The notes below the pieces were generated by a model. It was not told the origin of the DNA and ran no database searches. It was given only the letters and a program-made list of their open reading frames with translations. A stretch of DNA of 64,000 nucleotides from Actinomycetaceae bacterium (GTDB taxonomy: Bacteria > Actinomycetota > Actinomycetes > Actinomycetales > Actinomycetaceae). The stretch spans positions 1 through 64,000 of the forward strand of contig JAUNKY010000001.1 of the NCBI GenBank assembly GCA_030532515.1. The letters run 5' to 3'. This document shows positions 25,305 to 33,072 of this stretch, in pieces. The position numbers and the translations under genes were made by a program. Positions within the stretch are counted from its first letter, which is position 1, and each line of letters starts with the position of its first letter.

Positions 25305-26237
25305 ATGAACAAACGTACTATTTTGGTAGGGGTAGACGGTTCTTCTGAATCCTACAATGCTGTAGATTGGGCGGGGGCTTATGCACGACACTACGGAGCA
25401 TCCGTACACGTCATTTGCACCTATGGGTTGGCTTCTTACACTTCTCCTTCTTTGGAACCCGGTTACGCGACATTAAACGACGAGCAGCTTCGCGAAGCCG
25501 CCGAACGTGCCGTAGCCGAAGGTGTCAAGCGACTGAGCCCATTCAATATCCCGGTAACCAGTTCCGTTGAAATCGGTGATGCTGCCGGCGTGCTGGTTGG
25601 CCATTCTCGGGAAGTCGACATGGTGGTAGTTGGTTCGCGCGGGGGCGGATCCTTCTTAGACCGCCTGCTGGGCTCGGTATCAGCATTTTTACCAGTCCAC
25701 GCTGACTGCCCGGTGGTAGTGGTACCCGAATTACTTACCGGAACGCCGTTCATGCCACTGCGGCGTATCGTAGTTGGTGCGGACGGTTCAGAAGTATCGA
25801 CGAATGCTCTGCAAGCAGCGGTTGATGAGGCGATTAGCTGGCAGGCTGAACTCAGTGCCGTTTCCGCCCTTCCGTACTCTACGGGAGCCGGCATGTTCGC
25901 TTGGATGCTGGCGGCTGCCGACCGTTCCGTGCTGCTGGACGAAATGCGCGCCGGCTTGGACCGGGCGATCAGCGCAGCAGTGGCGGGACGGGACCTAACT
26001 GTGAAGAAACTGGTGATGGATGGTTCTCCCGCAGAGCTCCTCACCGAGTTCTCAACTGCTGTTGACCTGGTGGTAGTTGGTAACCGCGGACGCGGGGGGA
26101 TTCAGGGAATTATTTTGGGATCCACTTCGCAAACCGTGCTGGAGCACTCGACTTGCCCGGTGATGGTAGTTTCTTCTCGCAAGCATGCGCGCGCTGACGC
26201 GGGAGAACCGGCAGTTCCGAAGTGGGAACGCCGTTAG
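25305..26237 (+). CDS. Universal stress protein with two Usp domains
   Basis: A 310-residue cytoplasmic protein made of two UspA domains (about 1-145 and 150-300). Each begins with the phosphate-loop strand GVDGS or GADGS and ends with the ATP-binding motif: VVGSRGGGSFLDRLLGSVS in the first and VVGNRGRGGIQGIILGSTS in the second (G-X2-G-X9-G-S). ATP binding is therefore likely in both. Tandem-domain Usp proteins of this kind in actinobacteria respond to hypoxia and stationary phase. A GCAAGGAGG site precedes the ATG. A terminator follows 34 bp after the stop. Confidence 0.93.
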   Translation: MNKRTILVGVDGSSESYNAVDWAGAYARHYGASVHVICTYGLASYTSPSLEPGYATLNDEQLREAAERAVAEGVKRLSPFNIPVTSSVEIGDAAGVLVGHSREVDMVVVGSRGGGSFLDRLLGSVSAFLPVHADCPVVVVPELLTGTPFMPLRRIVVGADGSEVSTNALQAAVDEAISWQAELSAVSALPYSTGAGMFAWMLAAADRSVLLDEMRAGLDRAISAAVAGRDLTVKKLVMDGSPAELLTEFSTAVDLVVVGNRGRGGIQGIILGSTSQTVLEHSTCPVMVVSSRKHARADAGEPAVPKWERR

Positions 26238-26270
26238 CCGGTTAGCAGGCTACGCTTCTAAGAATTACTT

Positions 26271-26309
26271 CCGGCAACTGAGTAACTTGGCAGTTGCCGG
26301 AGTTTTTCT
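26271..26309 (+). terminator. Terminator of the universal stress gene
   Basis: CCGGCAACTG pairs with CAGTTGCCGG around ten bases, and AGTTTTTCTT follows. A family E motif (CGAGGGCG at 26314) comes directly after the T-run. Confidence 0.85.
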
Positions 26310-26437
26310 TGCCCGAGGGCGCCCCCAGAGCTTTTAGTTTCACTCACTGTTTCTGAGGGAACTATCTGCACCGGTGGAGGGTCGGCGTCCACCTGCTATA
26401 CTGGAAAACGGCTTTTCTACTTTGTAGTGAAGTCATT

Positions 26438-26510
26438 GCCCTCGTAGCTCAGGGGATAGAGCACCGCTCTCCTAAAGCGGGTGTCGGACGTTCGAATCGT
26501 CTCGGGGGCA
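26438..26510 (+). tRNA. tRNA-Arg (CCT)
   Basis: Cloverleaf with acceptor GCCCTCG/CGGGGGC (G-T pair inside), D arm GCTCAGGGGATAGAGC, anticodon stem CCGCT/AGCGG with loop CTCCTAA (anticodon CCT), T arm GGACGTTCGAATCGTCT, discriminator A. CCA is not encoded. A TATACT hexamer at 26397-26402 is a candidate -10 element. Confidence 0.95.
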
Positions 26511-26537
26511 CTTTCTCAATTTGGTTGGTGAGGCGTG

Positions 26538-27800
26538 ATGTCAAAGACTTTTCACTCGTTTAAACTGTACAACTTCCGCCTAATCTTTACCGCTGCCCTC
26601 TTTTCAAGTATCGGCATGTGGTTGCAGATCTTTTCCCAAGACTGGCTGGTACTAACCGAATTAACCGACCGTGATATGACGCAGGTGGGGATTATTACCG
26701 CTGTGCAGTTCCTCCCCCAGTTGTTGTTTGCTCCAATTTCTGGGGTGGTGGCGGACCGGATTGATCGCCGTCGTTTCCTACAGTTTTGTCAGCTTACCGG
26801 CGGGTTCTTAGCCCTTAGTTTAGGGACTTTGATTGTCACCGGCTGGGTACAGCTGTGGCACGTTTATGTGATGGCTTTCTTAGTGGGCACGCTGGGGTCT
26901 TTTGAGGGACCAGCGCGCATGTCTTTCGTCTCTGACGTGGTTCCAAAAAGTTCTTTACCAAATGCGGTTAGTCTTAACTCTACGGCTTTTCACACAGCTC
27001 GCATGATTGGGCCTGCATCGGCTGGGTTCATCATCGACTATTTTGGCACTGGCTGGGTGTTCTTACTTGCTGGGACGCTTTACACTATTCCGCCCCTGGC
27101 TTTTTCATTCATTCGTAAATCCGAGTTAATTCCGCGTGAGCCGATTAAGAAAGAAAAAGGGCAGATCGCCGAGGGATTCCGCTACGTTAAGCAGCGCCCA
27201 GAAATGCAAATCGTACTGTTAGTGATGGCGGTAGTGGCCGGGCTGGGTTTAAATCTGCAAATGACCTCAGCGTTCATGGCTACGGAAGTTTACGATAAGG
27301 CTGCTTCAGAATACGGTATTTTTGGAAGCTTTATTGCGGTAGGAGCGATTTTAGGGTCGTTAGCGGCGGCGCGGCGTTCAGTTTCAAGGTTGCGTACCGT
27401 AATCTTATTTGCCGGTATTTTTGGGGTGGCGGAAACGATTTTAGCTTTGGCGCCAACTTTTACGACCTTTATTTTGATTGCGATCCCCGTCGGTTTTTGT
27501 TCTCTGACGCTACTTATTTCAGCAAATGTGTATATGCAGCTTGCTGCTGAAGAGCATATTCGCGGGCGGATTTTGGCTTTGTACGGGATGATTTTCTTAG
27601 GTGTTTCCCCCGTTTGTTCGCCCTTTATTGGGTGGGTGGCTTCTACGTTTGGGGCGCGCTGGTCTATTTTGGTGGGGTCACTATCGTGTATGGCGATTTC
27701 TGTAGTGGCTGCGATTTGGGCTTATCGCGTGCGGAAGCGTCAGGGGATTACGCCCCGCTTATTTGATGGTCCATTGCGACGCTTGCAACGGCAGGTGTAG
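26538..27800 (+). CDS. MFS exporter (EntS/MFS_3 type)
   Basis: A 420-residue transporter with twelve predicted helices. The N-terminal WLQIFSQDWLVLTELTD and the loop 2-3 motif GVVADRIDRRRFL match the MFS_3/EntS group, which exports siderophores, drugs or other small molecules; the substrate cannot be read here. The second half repeats LGSLAAARRSVSRLR. The ATG at 26538 is preferred over the GTG just before it because GGTGAGG is then well placed. It lies directly after tRNA-Arg and ends in a bidirectional terminator. Confidence 0.88.
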   Translation: MSKTFHSFKLYNFRLIFTAALFSSIGMWLQIFSQDWLVLTELTDRDMTQVGIITAVQFLPQLLFAPISGVVADRIDRRRFLQFCQLTGGFLALSLGTLIVTGWVQLWHVYVMAFLVGTLGSFEGPARMSFVSDVVPKSSLPNAVSLNSTAFHTARMIGPASAGFIIDYFGTGWVFLLAGTLYTIPPLAFSFIRKSELIPREPIKKEKGQIAEGFRYVKQRPEMQIVLLVMAVVAGLGLNLQMTSAFMATEVYDKAASEYGIFGSFIAVGAILGSLAAARRSVSRLRTVILFAGIFGVAETILALAPTFTTFILIAIPVGFCSLTLLISANVYMQLAAEEHIRGRILALYGMIFLGVSPVCSPFIGWVASTFGARWSILVGSLSCMAISVVAAIWAYRVRKRQGITPRLFDGPLRRLQRQV

Positions 27801-27823
27801 TTGCGGACGCGTTTAAAAGCATA

Positions 27824-27862
27824 AAGTTGAGGCTCTGAGATTAACTCTCAGAGCCTCAACTT
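27824..27862. terminator. Bidirectional terminator between the MFS and CHAP genes
   Basis: A perfect 17-bp stem, AAGTTGAGGCTCTGAGA with its complement, around TTAAC. The two convergent genes stop 24 and 22 bp away. Confidence 0.88.
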
Positions 27863-27883
27863 AAAGATTACTGCGTACCCGGT

Positions 27884-28708
27884 TTAGTTAGGGTAAATGT
27901 AGGTTACGGAACCCTGTGCAACAGTTGGGTCAAAGAAACCACGGTAGTCGCCGATATTTGGGTTTCCGTTGAAGTTAGCTTCCATCACGCGGATGGAGTT
28001 TGCTGACCGTACTTCAACTACAACGGCAACGTGGTTGCCAGACCAGACGGCGATTGCTCCTGGCACTGGGACGTTACCGATACGGTAGCCCTGTGCGGAT
28101 GCGTTCCATGCCCATGCTGCTGCGTTACCCCAGTTGTTGGAGACCCAAGGAGCTAAAGTCTTAGCACCCCAAGTACACTGACCCCAAGGGTAAGAGTTGT
28201 AGCCGTTGTTTACCGCTGGCTGAATGGAATTCGCGGCCTGTGGGGCTGCTTCAGCTTGCTGATTTTCCAATGCAGCGCGTTCGTAAGCACGGTTTGCAGC
28301 GTTTTCGCGTTCCCGGCGTTCAGCTTCCTTAGCGCGTGCTTCTTCTGCTTCGCGTTCTTTACGTTCGCGTTCAGCACGTTCCTTTTCTTCAACCTGGTCA
28401 GGGGTGACAACTTCAACAGCTACCTGATCGGCTGCTACCCACTGAAGATCAGCTGGTGCTTGAAGAGTTGGGTTAGCTTCTGCCTGGAATACCGCCTCAG
28501 TTACCAGAACTTCCTTGGAATCGGTCAGATCCAAAGAGGTCAGCTCACCAGCATTGGCTACACCTGGTACAACTGCGGAAAGAGCTACACCGGTTGCAGA
28601 CAAGACTGCTAGAGAACGAACTGGGCTCATAGTGTTCGTCAAATCATTCAGCGGAGTCACTGGACGGCAAGCCCGGCGGTGACGCGCCTTTGGTTTGGAA
28701 GAAATCAC
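27884..28708 (-). CDS. Secreted CHAP-domain cell-wall protein
   Basis: A 274-residue exported protein. The N-terminus is basic and long, then comes a hydrophobic stretch (SLAVLSATGVALSAVVPGVANA), a probable signal peptide. Residues about 90-150 are a charged Glu/Arg/Ala coiled-coil segment. The last 100 residues are a CHAP domain: YPWGQCTWGAK provides the catalytic Cys, GNHVAVVVEV the His, and EANFNG the Glu/Asn. CHAP amidases/endopeptidases cut peptidoglycan. I choose the GTG at 28708 because AAGGAG lies six bases upstream, at the end of a c-di-AMP riboswitch; that leader explains the open reading frame upstream. Confidence 0.88.
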   Translation of the reverse strand: MISSKPKARHRRACRPVTPLNDLTNTMSPVRSLAVLSATGVALSAVVPGVANAGELTSLDLTDSKEVLVTEAVFQAEANPTLQAPADLQWVAADQVAVEVVTPDQVEEKERAERERKEREAEEARAKEAERRERENAANRAYERAALENQQAEAAPQAANSIQPAVNNGYNSYPWGQCTWGAKTLAPWVSNNWGNAAAWAWNASAQGYRIGNVPVPGAIAVWSGNHVAVVVEVRSANSIRVMEANFNGNPNIGDYRGFFDPTVAQGSVTYIYPN

Positions 28709-28721
28709 TGTATTCTCCTTG

Positions 28722-28880
28722 TGGCCTACGAGGTAAGCTGTCGGGTTCAAGGTGGAGTACCTTGGCCTCTACTGAGACTTCACCCCAAGGGATATTCCCA
28801 AAGATGGGTCCCCCGCACTCTAACTAAAGTCTGTTTAACGACGATACCGTTAGAGTCTCAGCCAAATATCGTCGTTAGTA
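28722..28880 (-). promoter_or_regulatory. Cyclic di-AMP riboswitch (ydaO-yuaA class)
   Basis: On the minus strand the leader contains the conserved core in order: GCGGGGGACCCA, then TTGGGGTGAA, then TAGAGGCC, then GAACCCGACAGCTTACC and CTCGTAGGC. These are the signature blocks of the ydaO-yuaA motif that precedes peptidoglycan hydrolase genes in actinobacteria. A 10-bp hairpin, AACGACGATA...TATCGTCGTT, forms the 5' part. The CHAP gene starts 14 bases after the 3' end, so it is the expected target. The ends are approximate. Confidence 0.88.
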
Positions 28881-29031
28881 CCATCTTTAGATGGAACCTA
28901 TCTAATAGTATAACGATTTGGATACGGTCGTCATATGTTTGAGGAAAATATGAGACAACTCAATTTCCCCCCAAGTTTGTATTAATTAGCAGCTAGAAAT
29001 ATCCGCTATTTGTCTTAGTTAAAAACAGCGA

Positions 29032-29062
29032 ATCGGCACCCCTTTTTAAGCGGGGTGCCGAT
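29032..29062 (-). terminator. Terminator of the DtxR-type gene
   Basis: ATCGGCACCCC pairs with GGGGTGCCGAT around nine bases. On the minus strand TCGCTGTTTTTAAC follows. It starts 15 bp past the regulator's stop codon. Confidence 0.82.
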
Positions 29063-29076
29063 CAGCTACAACGCTT

Positions 29077-29769
29077 TTAGCGAAGCACGAAGAAATGTAC
29101 TTCCATTTCCTGAGGCAAAATCGCGACCTTCCGATCCTTCGATTCCTTTAGCTCTACCGAGATATCTGCCGACCCTTTTTGGAAGGTAACGCAAATTTCA
29201 CTTCCGGGGCGCACGCCCATGGCGGCCAGACCTTGCATTACCAGGGAATCCGCTTGGATTGGTTCACCAATGCGTTCGATTCGCAAACCACAGATGGTTT
29301 GAGCACCCTCGGCATGTTGCTCGCGCAAATCTGCAATCGAAATGCCAACTGGTTCAGGCGCTCCCGAGAATGGAATCGGGTTGCCATAGGGGTCGTGCGT
29401 AACCGAATCGAGGATCTTAAAGAGACGTTCTTCCACCGCATCTGACATGACGTGTTCCCAGCGGCAGGCTTCATCGTGTGCCAGGCGCCAGTCTAAGCCG
29501 ATTACGTCTACCAGCAGGCGCTCTGCCAAACGGTGTTTGCGCACTACTTCGGTTGCCAGCGCGTAACCTTCGTCGGTAAGTTTCAGTCGGCGGTCACTTT
29601 CAACGTGGACCAGCCCGTCTCTTTCCATGCGGCCGATGGTCTGCGAAACCGTTGGTCCTGAGTGCCCCAATCGCTCCACGATTCGCGCGCGCATGGGAGT
29701 TACGCCTGCTTCCATCAGTTCGTAGATGGTTTTTAAATACATTTCGGTGGTATCGATTAGGTCGCTCAT
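29077..29769 (-). CDS. dtxR: DtxR/IdeR-family metal-dependent repressor
   Basis: A 230-residue iron-type regulator. The N-terminal winged helix has the LIDTTEMYLKTIYEL start (Met10 is a metal ligand) and SGPTVSQTIGRMERDGLV recognition helix. The dimerisation domain has DEACRWEHVMSD, with the Cys-Glu-His ligands diagnostic of iron sensors rather than MntR. A C-terminal SH3-like domain follows. In actinobacteria it represses iron-uptake genes. GGAGG is seven bases before the ATG, so I reject the longer frame that starts MVEIATVEK. No convincing full DtxR box is visible near its own promoter. Confidence 0.93.
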   Translation of the reverse strand: MSDLIDTTEMYLKTIYELMEAGVTPMRARIVERLGHSGPTVSQTIGRMERDGLVHVESDRRLKLTDEGYALATEVVRKHRLAERLLVDVIGLDWRLAHDEACRWEHVMSDAVEERLFKILDSVTHDPYGNPIPFSGAPEPVGISIADLREQHAEGAQTICGLRIERIGEPIQADSLVMQGLAAMGVRPGSEICVTFQKGSADISVELKESKDRKVAILPQEMEVHFFVLR

Positions 29770-30104
29770 GGCTTTACCTCCGTTTGATTTTTCTACCGTA
29801 GCTATTTCCACCATGCCATAAATCTGCGACTTTTCCAGCGGATATTTTTTCCATTTTCGAGGGCGCCTATAAAACTTCTTTGCCCTTACAAAGTGGTCAG
29901 TTTTCGCAGCGGATTTTTCTTTGATTTTTCAAGGTTTGCGACAATGACGTACCGTGTGCAAAGGACGCTAGGCATTCATATTTTCAATGACTTTGCACGG
30001 ATTATCTCTTTTGTTTAAGCTAACAAAATTTCGAGTTTTTTCAGGAATAACGAAAGCCATTAATTACGAATAAAACGAGGGTTAGCAAAGTGGTGGAGAA
30101 TAAA
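29770..30104. other. Intergenic region upstream of dtxR
   Basis: About 335 bases without a gene. They contain a family E motif (CGAGGGCG at 29858), an inverted repeat GTGCAAAG/CTTTGCAC with 27 bases between (29956-29998), and the palindrome TTTTGTT-TAAGCT-AACAAAA (30009-30028), which could be an operator. Confidence 0.5.
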
Positions 30105-30136
30105 ACTGCCGCACTGGAAGAATCCAGTGCGGCAGT
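30105..30136 (-). terminator. Terminator of the purine permease gene
   Basis: ACTGCCGCACTGGA pairs perfectly with TCCAGTGCGGCAGT around AGAA. On the minus strand TTTTATTCTCC follows. It starts 13 bp past the stop. Confidence 0.88.
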
Positions 30137-30148
30137 ATCCGACAATTA

Positions 30149-31594
30149 TCAGGCTGGGGTGCCCAGCAAGAGTGCTTCGATTGGCTTCAGCGTAAAGAAT
30201 ACGACGAAGAGAATGCCGATCAACCACATGAGTGGGTGAATCTTAGCAGCGCGGCCACGAGCGATAGTGGTAATGATGTAGGCGATGAAGCCGGCACCAA
30301 TACCTACGGTGATGGAGTATGCAAATGGCATGAAAGCGATGGTGAGGAAGGCTGGGATTGCGATTGCAGCGTCCTTCCAATCGATTTCTGCTACCTGCAT
30401 CATCATCAAGAAGCCCACGAATACCAAAGCGGTAGAGGCTGCTTCAGAAGGAATCATCGCTACTACTGGGGCGAATGGGATCGCCAGGATGAACAGGGCG
30501 CCGGTAACTACAGAAGCCAAACCGGTACGGGCCCCTTCACCAACACCTGCGGCAGATTCAACGTAAGAGGTGTTCGACGATACACCGCCCAGACCACCTG
30601 CTACGGCAGACAGAGAGTCCACCAGCAGGATGCGCTGGGTGTGTGGTGGGTTGCCATTCTTATCCAGCAGGTCGCCTTCCTTACCGATAGCGACCATGGT
30701 GCCCATGGTGTCGAAGAAGTCAGCCAACATCAGGGTGAAGATGAGCAGGATAACCGCGATTGGACCCAGCTTGTAGAAGGCGCCGAAGAAGTCGATTGCT
30801 CCCAGGGTAGAGAAGTCTGGCAAGCTGAAAACGGAGTCTTTTACATGTGGTTCGGTTAGACCCCAGCCAGTTGGGTTAGTGCCGTCTGGAAGACGCACGC
30901 CCAGTGGCTTAATGGCTTCGATGATGAAGCCCAGGACGGTGGAAGACAGAATACCGATCAAGATGGCGCCCTTAACCTGACGTACGTACAGGAAGATGGT
31001 AACCAACAGACCGACTACGAATACCAGAGCTGGCCAGCCAGCCAGGGAACCGCCGATACCCAGTTCAACTGGAGTACCTACGCCCGGGCGAATGATGCCG
31101 GCGTTTACCAGGCCGATTAGGGCAATGAAAAGGCCGATACCAACAGAGATAGCTACTTTAAGCTGGGTTGGTACGGCGTTGAAAACTGCTTCGCGGAAGC
31201 CGGTAAGAACTAGGACGGTGATCAGTACACCTTCCCAGAAGATCAGGCCCATAGCTTCTTGGAAGGTTAGCCCTGAGCCCAGTACCAGGGTGAAAGCCAC
31301 CATGGCATTTAGGCCCATACCAGCGGCAACGGCCAGTGGGTAGTTTGCGAACAGACCCATAGCGATGGACATAACGGCTGCGATCAGCGCGGTGCCTGCG
31401 GCAATCGCGGGGATAGTTAGACCGGTGTCCTTAGTTGCGTTGGACAAGATGATTGGGTTAAGAACCAGGATGTAAGCCATCGCGAAGAAGGTAACGATAC
31501 CGCCACGTACTTCGCGTCCTACGGTAGAACCACGCTCGGTGATTCGGAAAAATGCGTCAATGGACGACAATTGTGCATTCTTGGTAGTTTCCAC
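30149..31594 (-). CDS. NCS2-family purine permease, AzgA/PbuG type
   Basis: A 481-residue transporter with about twelve to fourteen hydrophobic segments. The N-terminal TVGREVRGGIVTFFAMAYILVLNPIIL and the mid-protein LADFFDTMGTMVAIGKEGDL with SNTSYVESAAGVGEGARTGL are diagnostic of the AzgA/GhxP/PbuG branch, which moves hypoxanthine, guanine and adenine. The start is uncertain. GTG at 31594 gives METTKNAQLSSID and fits the family; a TTG at 31630 is possible. No clear ribosome-binding site precedes either, and I see no purine riboswitch. A second NCS2 carrier lies at 7831-9186. Confidence 0.9.
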   Translation of the reverse strand: METTKNAQLSSIDAFFRITERGSTVGREVRGGIVTFFAMAYILVLNPIILSNATKDTGLTIPAIAAGTALIAAVMSIAMGLFANYPLAVAAGMGLNAMVAFTLVLGSGLTFQEAMGLIFWEGVLITVLVLTGFREAVFNAVPTQLKVAISVGIGLFIALIGLVNAGIIRPGVGTPVELGIGGSLAGWPALVFVVGLLVTIFLYVRQVKGAILIGILSSTVLGFIIEAIKPLGVRLPDGTNPTGWGLTEPHVKDSVFSLPDFSTLGAIDFFGAFYKLGPIAVILLIFTLMLADFFDTMGTMVAIGKEGDLLDKNGNPPHTQRILLVDSLSAVAGGLGGVSSNTSYVESAAGVGEGARTGLASVVTGALFILAIPFAPVVAMIPSEAASTALVFVGFLMMMQVAEIDWKDAAIAIPAFLTIAFMPFAYSITVGIGAGFIAYIITTIARGRAAKIHPLMWLIGILFVVFFTLKPIEALLLGTPA

Positions 31595-31691
31595 GACAGT
31601 AGAATGACAAATATTTACATCAGATTTCAATACAGTGCCACATTGTGAACTACCGGCGTGGAAACTCGCTGATTAAGCTAAAGGAATGTCT

Positions 31692-32510
31692 TTAGAGCTG
31701 GGTCATTTCCAGGTCAAGTTCATTGACGCGTGGCGGTGTGACTGGCCATTCCGATCCCTGCTTGGCAACGTCGGTTTCCGAGTGGGCTCCGCAGGCGAAA
31801 GTCAGGGGCACCAGTTTTCCGTCCTCGGAAGACCATTCGTTCGCGCATACCCCGAAGTTTTCCCGCAGCGGGCCCTCTAAAGTAACCAAGAATCCGCAAG
31901 ATGCGCAAGCTGAAGCCTGCTTACGCAACTTCGACTGGGTGCGTGCCGCCCGCTTCCAACGCAAAGTAGCCTGCCCTAATCCTTTGGCAGAAAGTACGCG
32001 CAAGCGTGAAAACGGCGGCGTATCTGCCGGTTTGCCAGCTTCTCTTAGGAAGGTGAGGCGTTCATCGACTGCTTTGTACGGTAGCACGTCATCTGGGGAA
32101 ACATCCCCCGGCTTCAAACGTTCTTCCCAGGGAATCCAAGCAGGCGCTAAAAGCGCTTGTTTGCCTGGAAGCAGGTCGATTTCACAAACTGTGACGGTCT
32201 TTGAGCGGGGGGCGCGCGCCACGGTAACTACCCACTGCCACCCTACGTAACCGGGTTTTTCACAGCTGAAGAAATGCGTGTGAAGGCGTTCGCCTTCCAC
32301 TTTGTCGCCCAGGTGTACGCCAATTTCAGAGTCGGGAATAACTTCGGAAATAATTTCCAAAATCTGCTCAGTGGCACCAGCTAAAACTTTGTCAACTTTC
32401 AGCTGTTTTTGCTCAGCAGGTTCAGGCAACTCAGCTTCTGCATCGAACGGGATTTCAGAAGCTAAGTTTTCTGTTTCTTCACTCATCTGGGACTGCGTTT
32501 CCTTAGGCAT
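31692..32510 (-). CDS. DUF3027-domain protein
   Basis: A 272-residue actinobacterial protein of unknown function. An acidic N-terminal tail (about 35 residues) is followed by the DUF3027 domain, with GYVGWQWVVTVARAPRSKTVTVCEIDLLPG and WIPWEERLKPGDVSPDD. Near residue 200 is a zinc-ribbon-like pair, CASCGF and, after a gap, GVCANEWS, with a further Cys-x-x-His (CGAH). It lies 12 bp after a cold-shock-type gene, an arrangement seen in many actinobacteria, and may act with it in RNA or stress biology. The start ATG reads MPKETQSQ. Confidence 0.85.
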   Translation of the reverse strand: MPKETQSQMSEETENLASEIPFDAEAELPEPAEQKQLKVDKVLAGATEQILEIISEVIPDSEIGVHLGDKVEGERLHTHFFSCEKPGYVGWQWVVTVARAPRSKTVTVCEIDLLPGKQALLAPAWIPWEERLKPGDVSPDDVLPYKAVDERLTFLREAGKPADTPPFSRLRVLSAKGLGQATLRWKRAARTQSKLRKQASACASCGFLVTLEGPLRENFGVCANEWSSEDGKLVPLTFACGAHSETDVAKQGSEWPVTPPRVNELDLEMTQL

Positions 32511-32522
32511 TTGCCGTCACCT

Positions 32523-32900
32523 TTAGGCATCAAAGTCATCAGCTACTGCACGCAATAGCTGGGCGATTTTATCTCCGTGTTCAGGGTACTTTCCGCGACG
32601 CAAAGAGTCTGAAGAAGCATCCAAAAGCTTAATCAGGTCTTCTACAACCGTCACCATATTCTGTGGGGAACGGCGACGAAGTTTCCGCAAGGAAGGGGAT
32701 TCAGGCACAATCGTCACGTGCAGAGCCTGTGGACCGCGACGTCCATCAACCATTGAGAATTCAACGCGCGTACCATTTTTCACTGCCGTTACATCTGCTG
32801 GCAGGGCTGACGCATGCAAGAATACGGATTCACCCTCATCACTTTCGATGAAGCCGAATCCCTTATCGACATCAAAAAACTTAACCTTACCGGTAGGCAC
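32523..32900 (-). CDS. Cold-shock-domain protein with C-terminal extension
   Basis: A 125-residue nucleic-acid-binding protein. Residues 1-65 are a cold-shock domain with RNP1 KGFGFIES and RNP2 VFLHAS. The next 60 residues (LRKLRRRSPQNMVTVVEDLIKLLD...) are a basic linker and an amphipathic helical extension, absent from the 67-70-residue CspA. It resembles the extended Csp type found next to DUF3027 genes. It is the first gene of a two-gene leftward unit, divergent from the TPM-domain gene across 172 bp. An AAGTGCC/GGAGGAGC-type site lies just before the ATG. Confidence 0.9.
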   Translation of the reverse strand: MPTGKVKFFDVDKGFGFIESDEGESVFLHASALPADVTAVKNGTRVEFSMVDGRRGPQALHVTIVPESPSLRKLRRRSPQNMVTVVEDLIKLLDASSDSLRRGKYPEHGDKIAQLLRAVADDFDA

Positions 32901-33072
32901 TTTGCTCCTCCTGAGCCTCTACTTTTACATCTACATTACCCTATGCCAATCAAGCATACCTTGCAACTATTCAAACAGCAGATTTTTCCACTGTGGGCGG
33001 AACAAATGACAACTAACCTCTGCAGGGCACATAATTACTTTTATACCTACAAAATTTGCGGTAAGGAACTCT

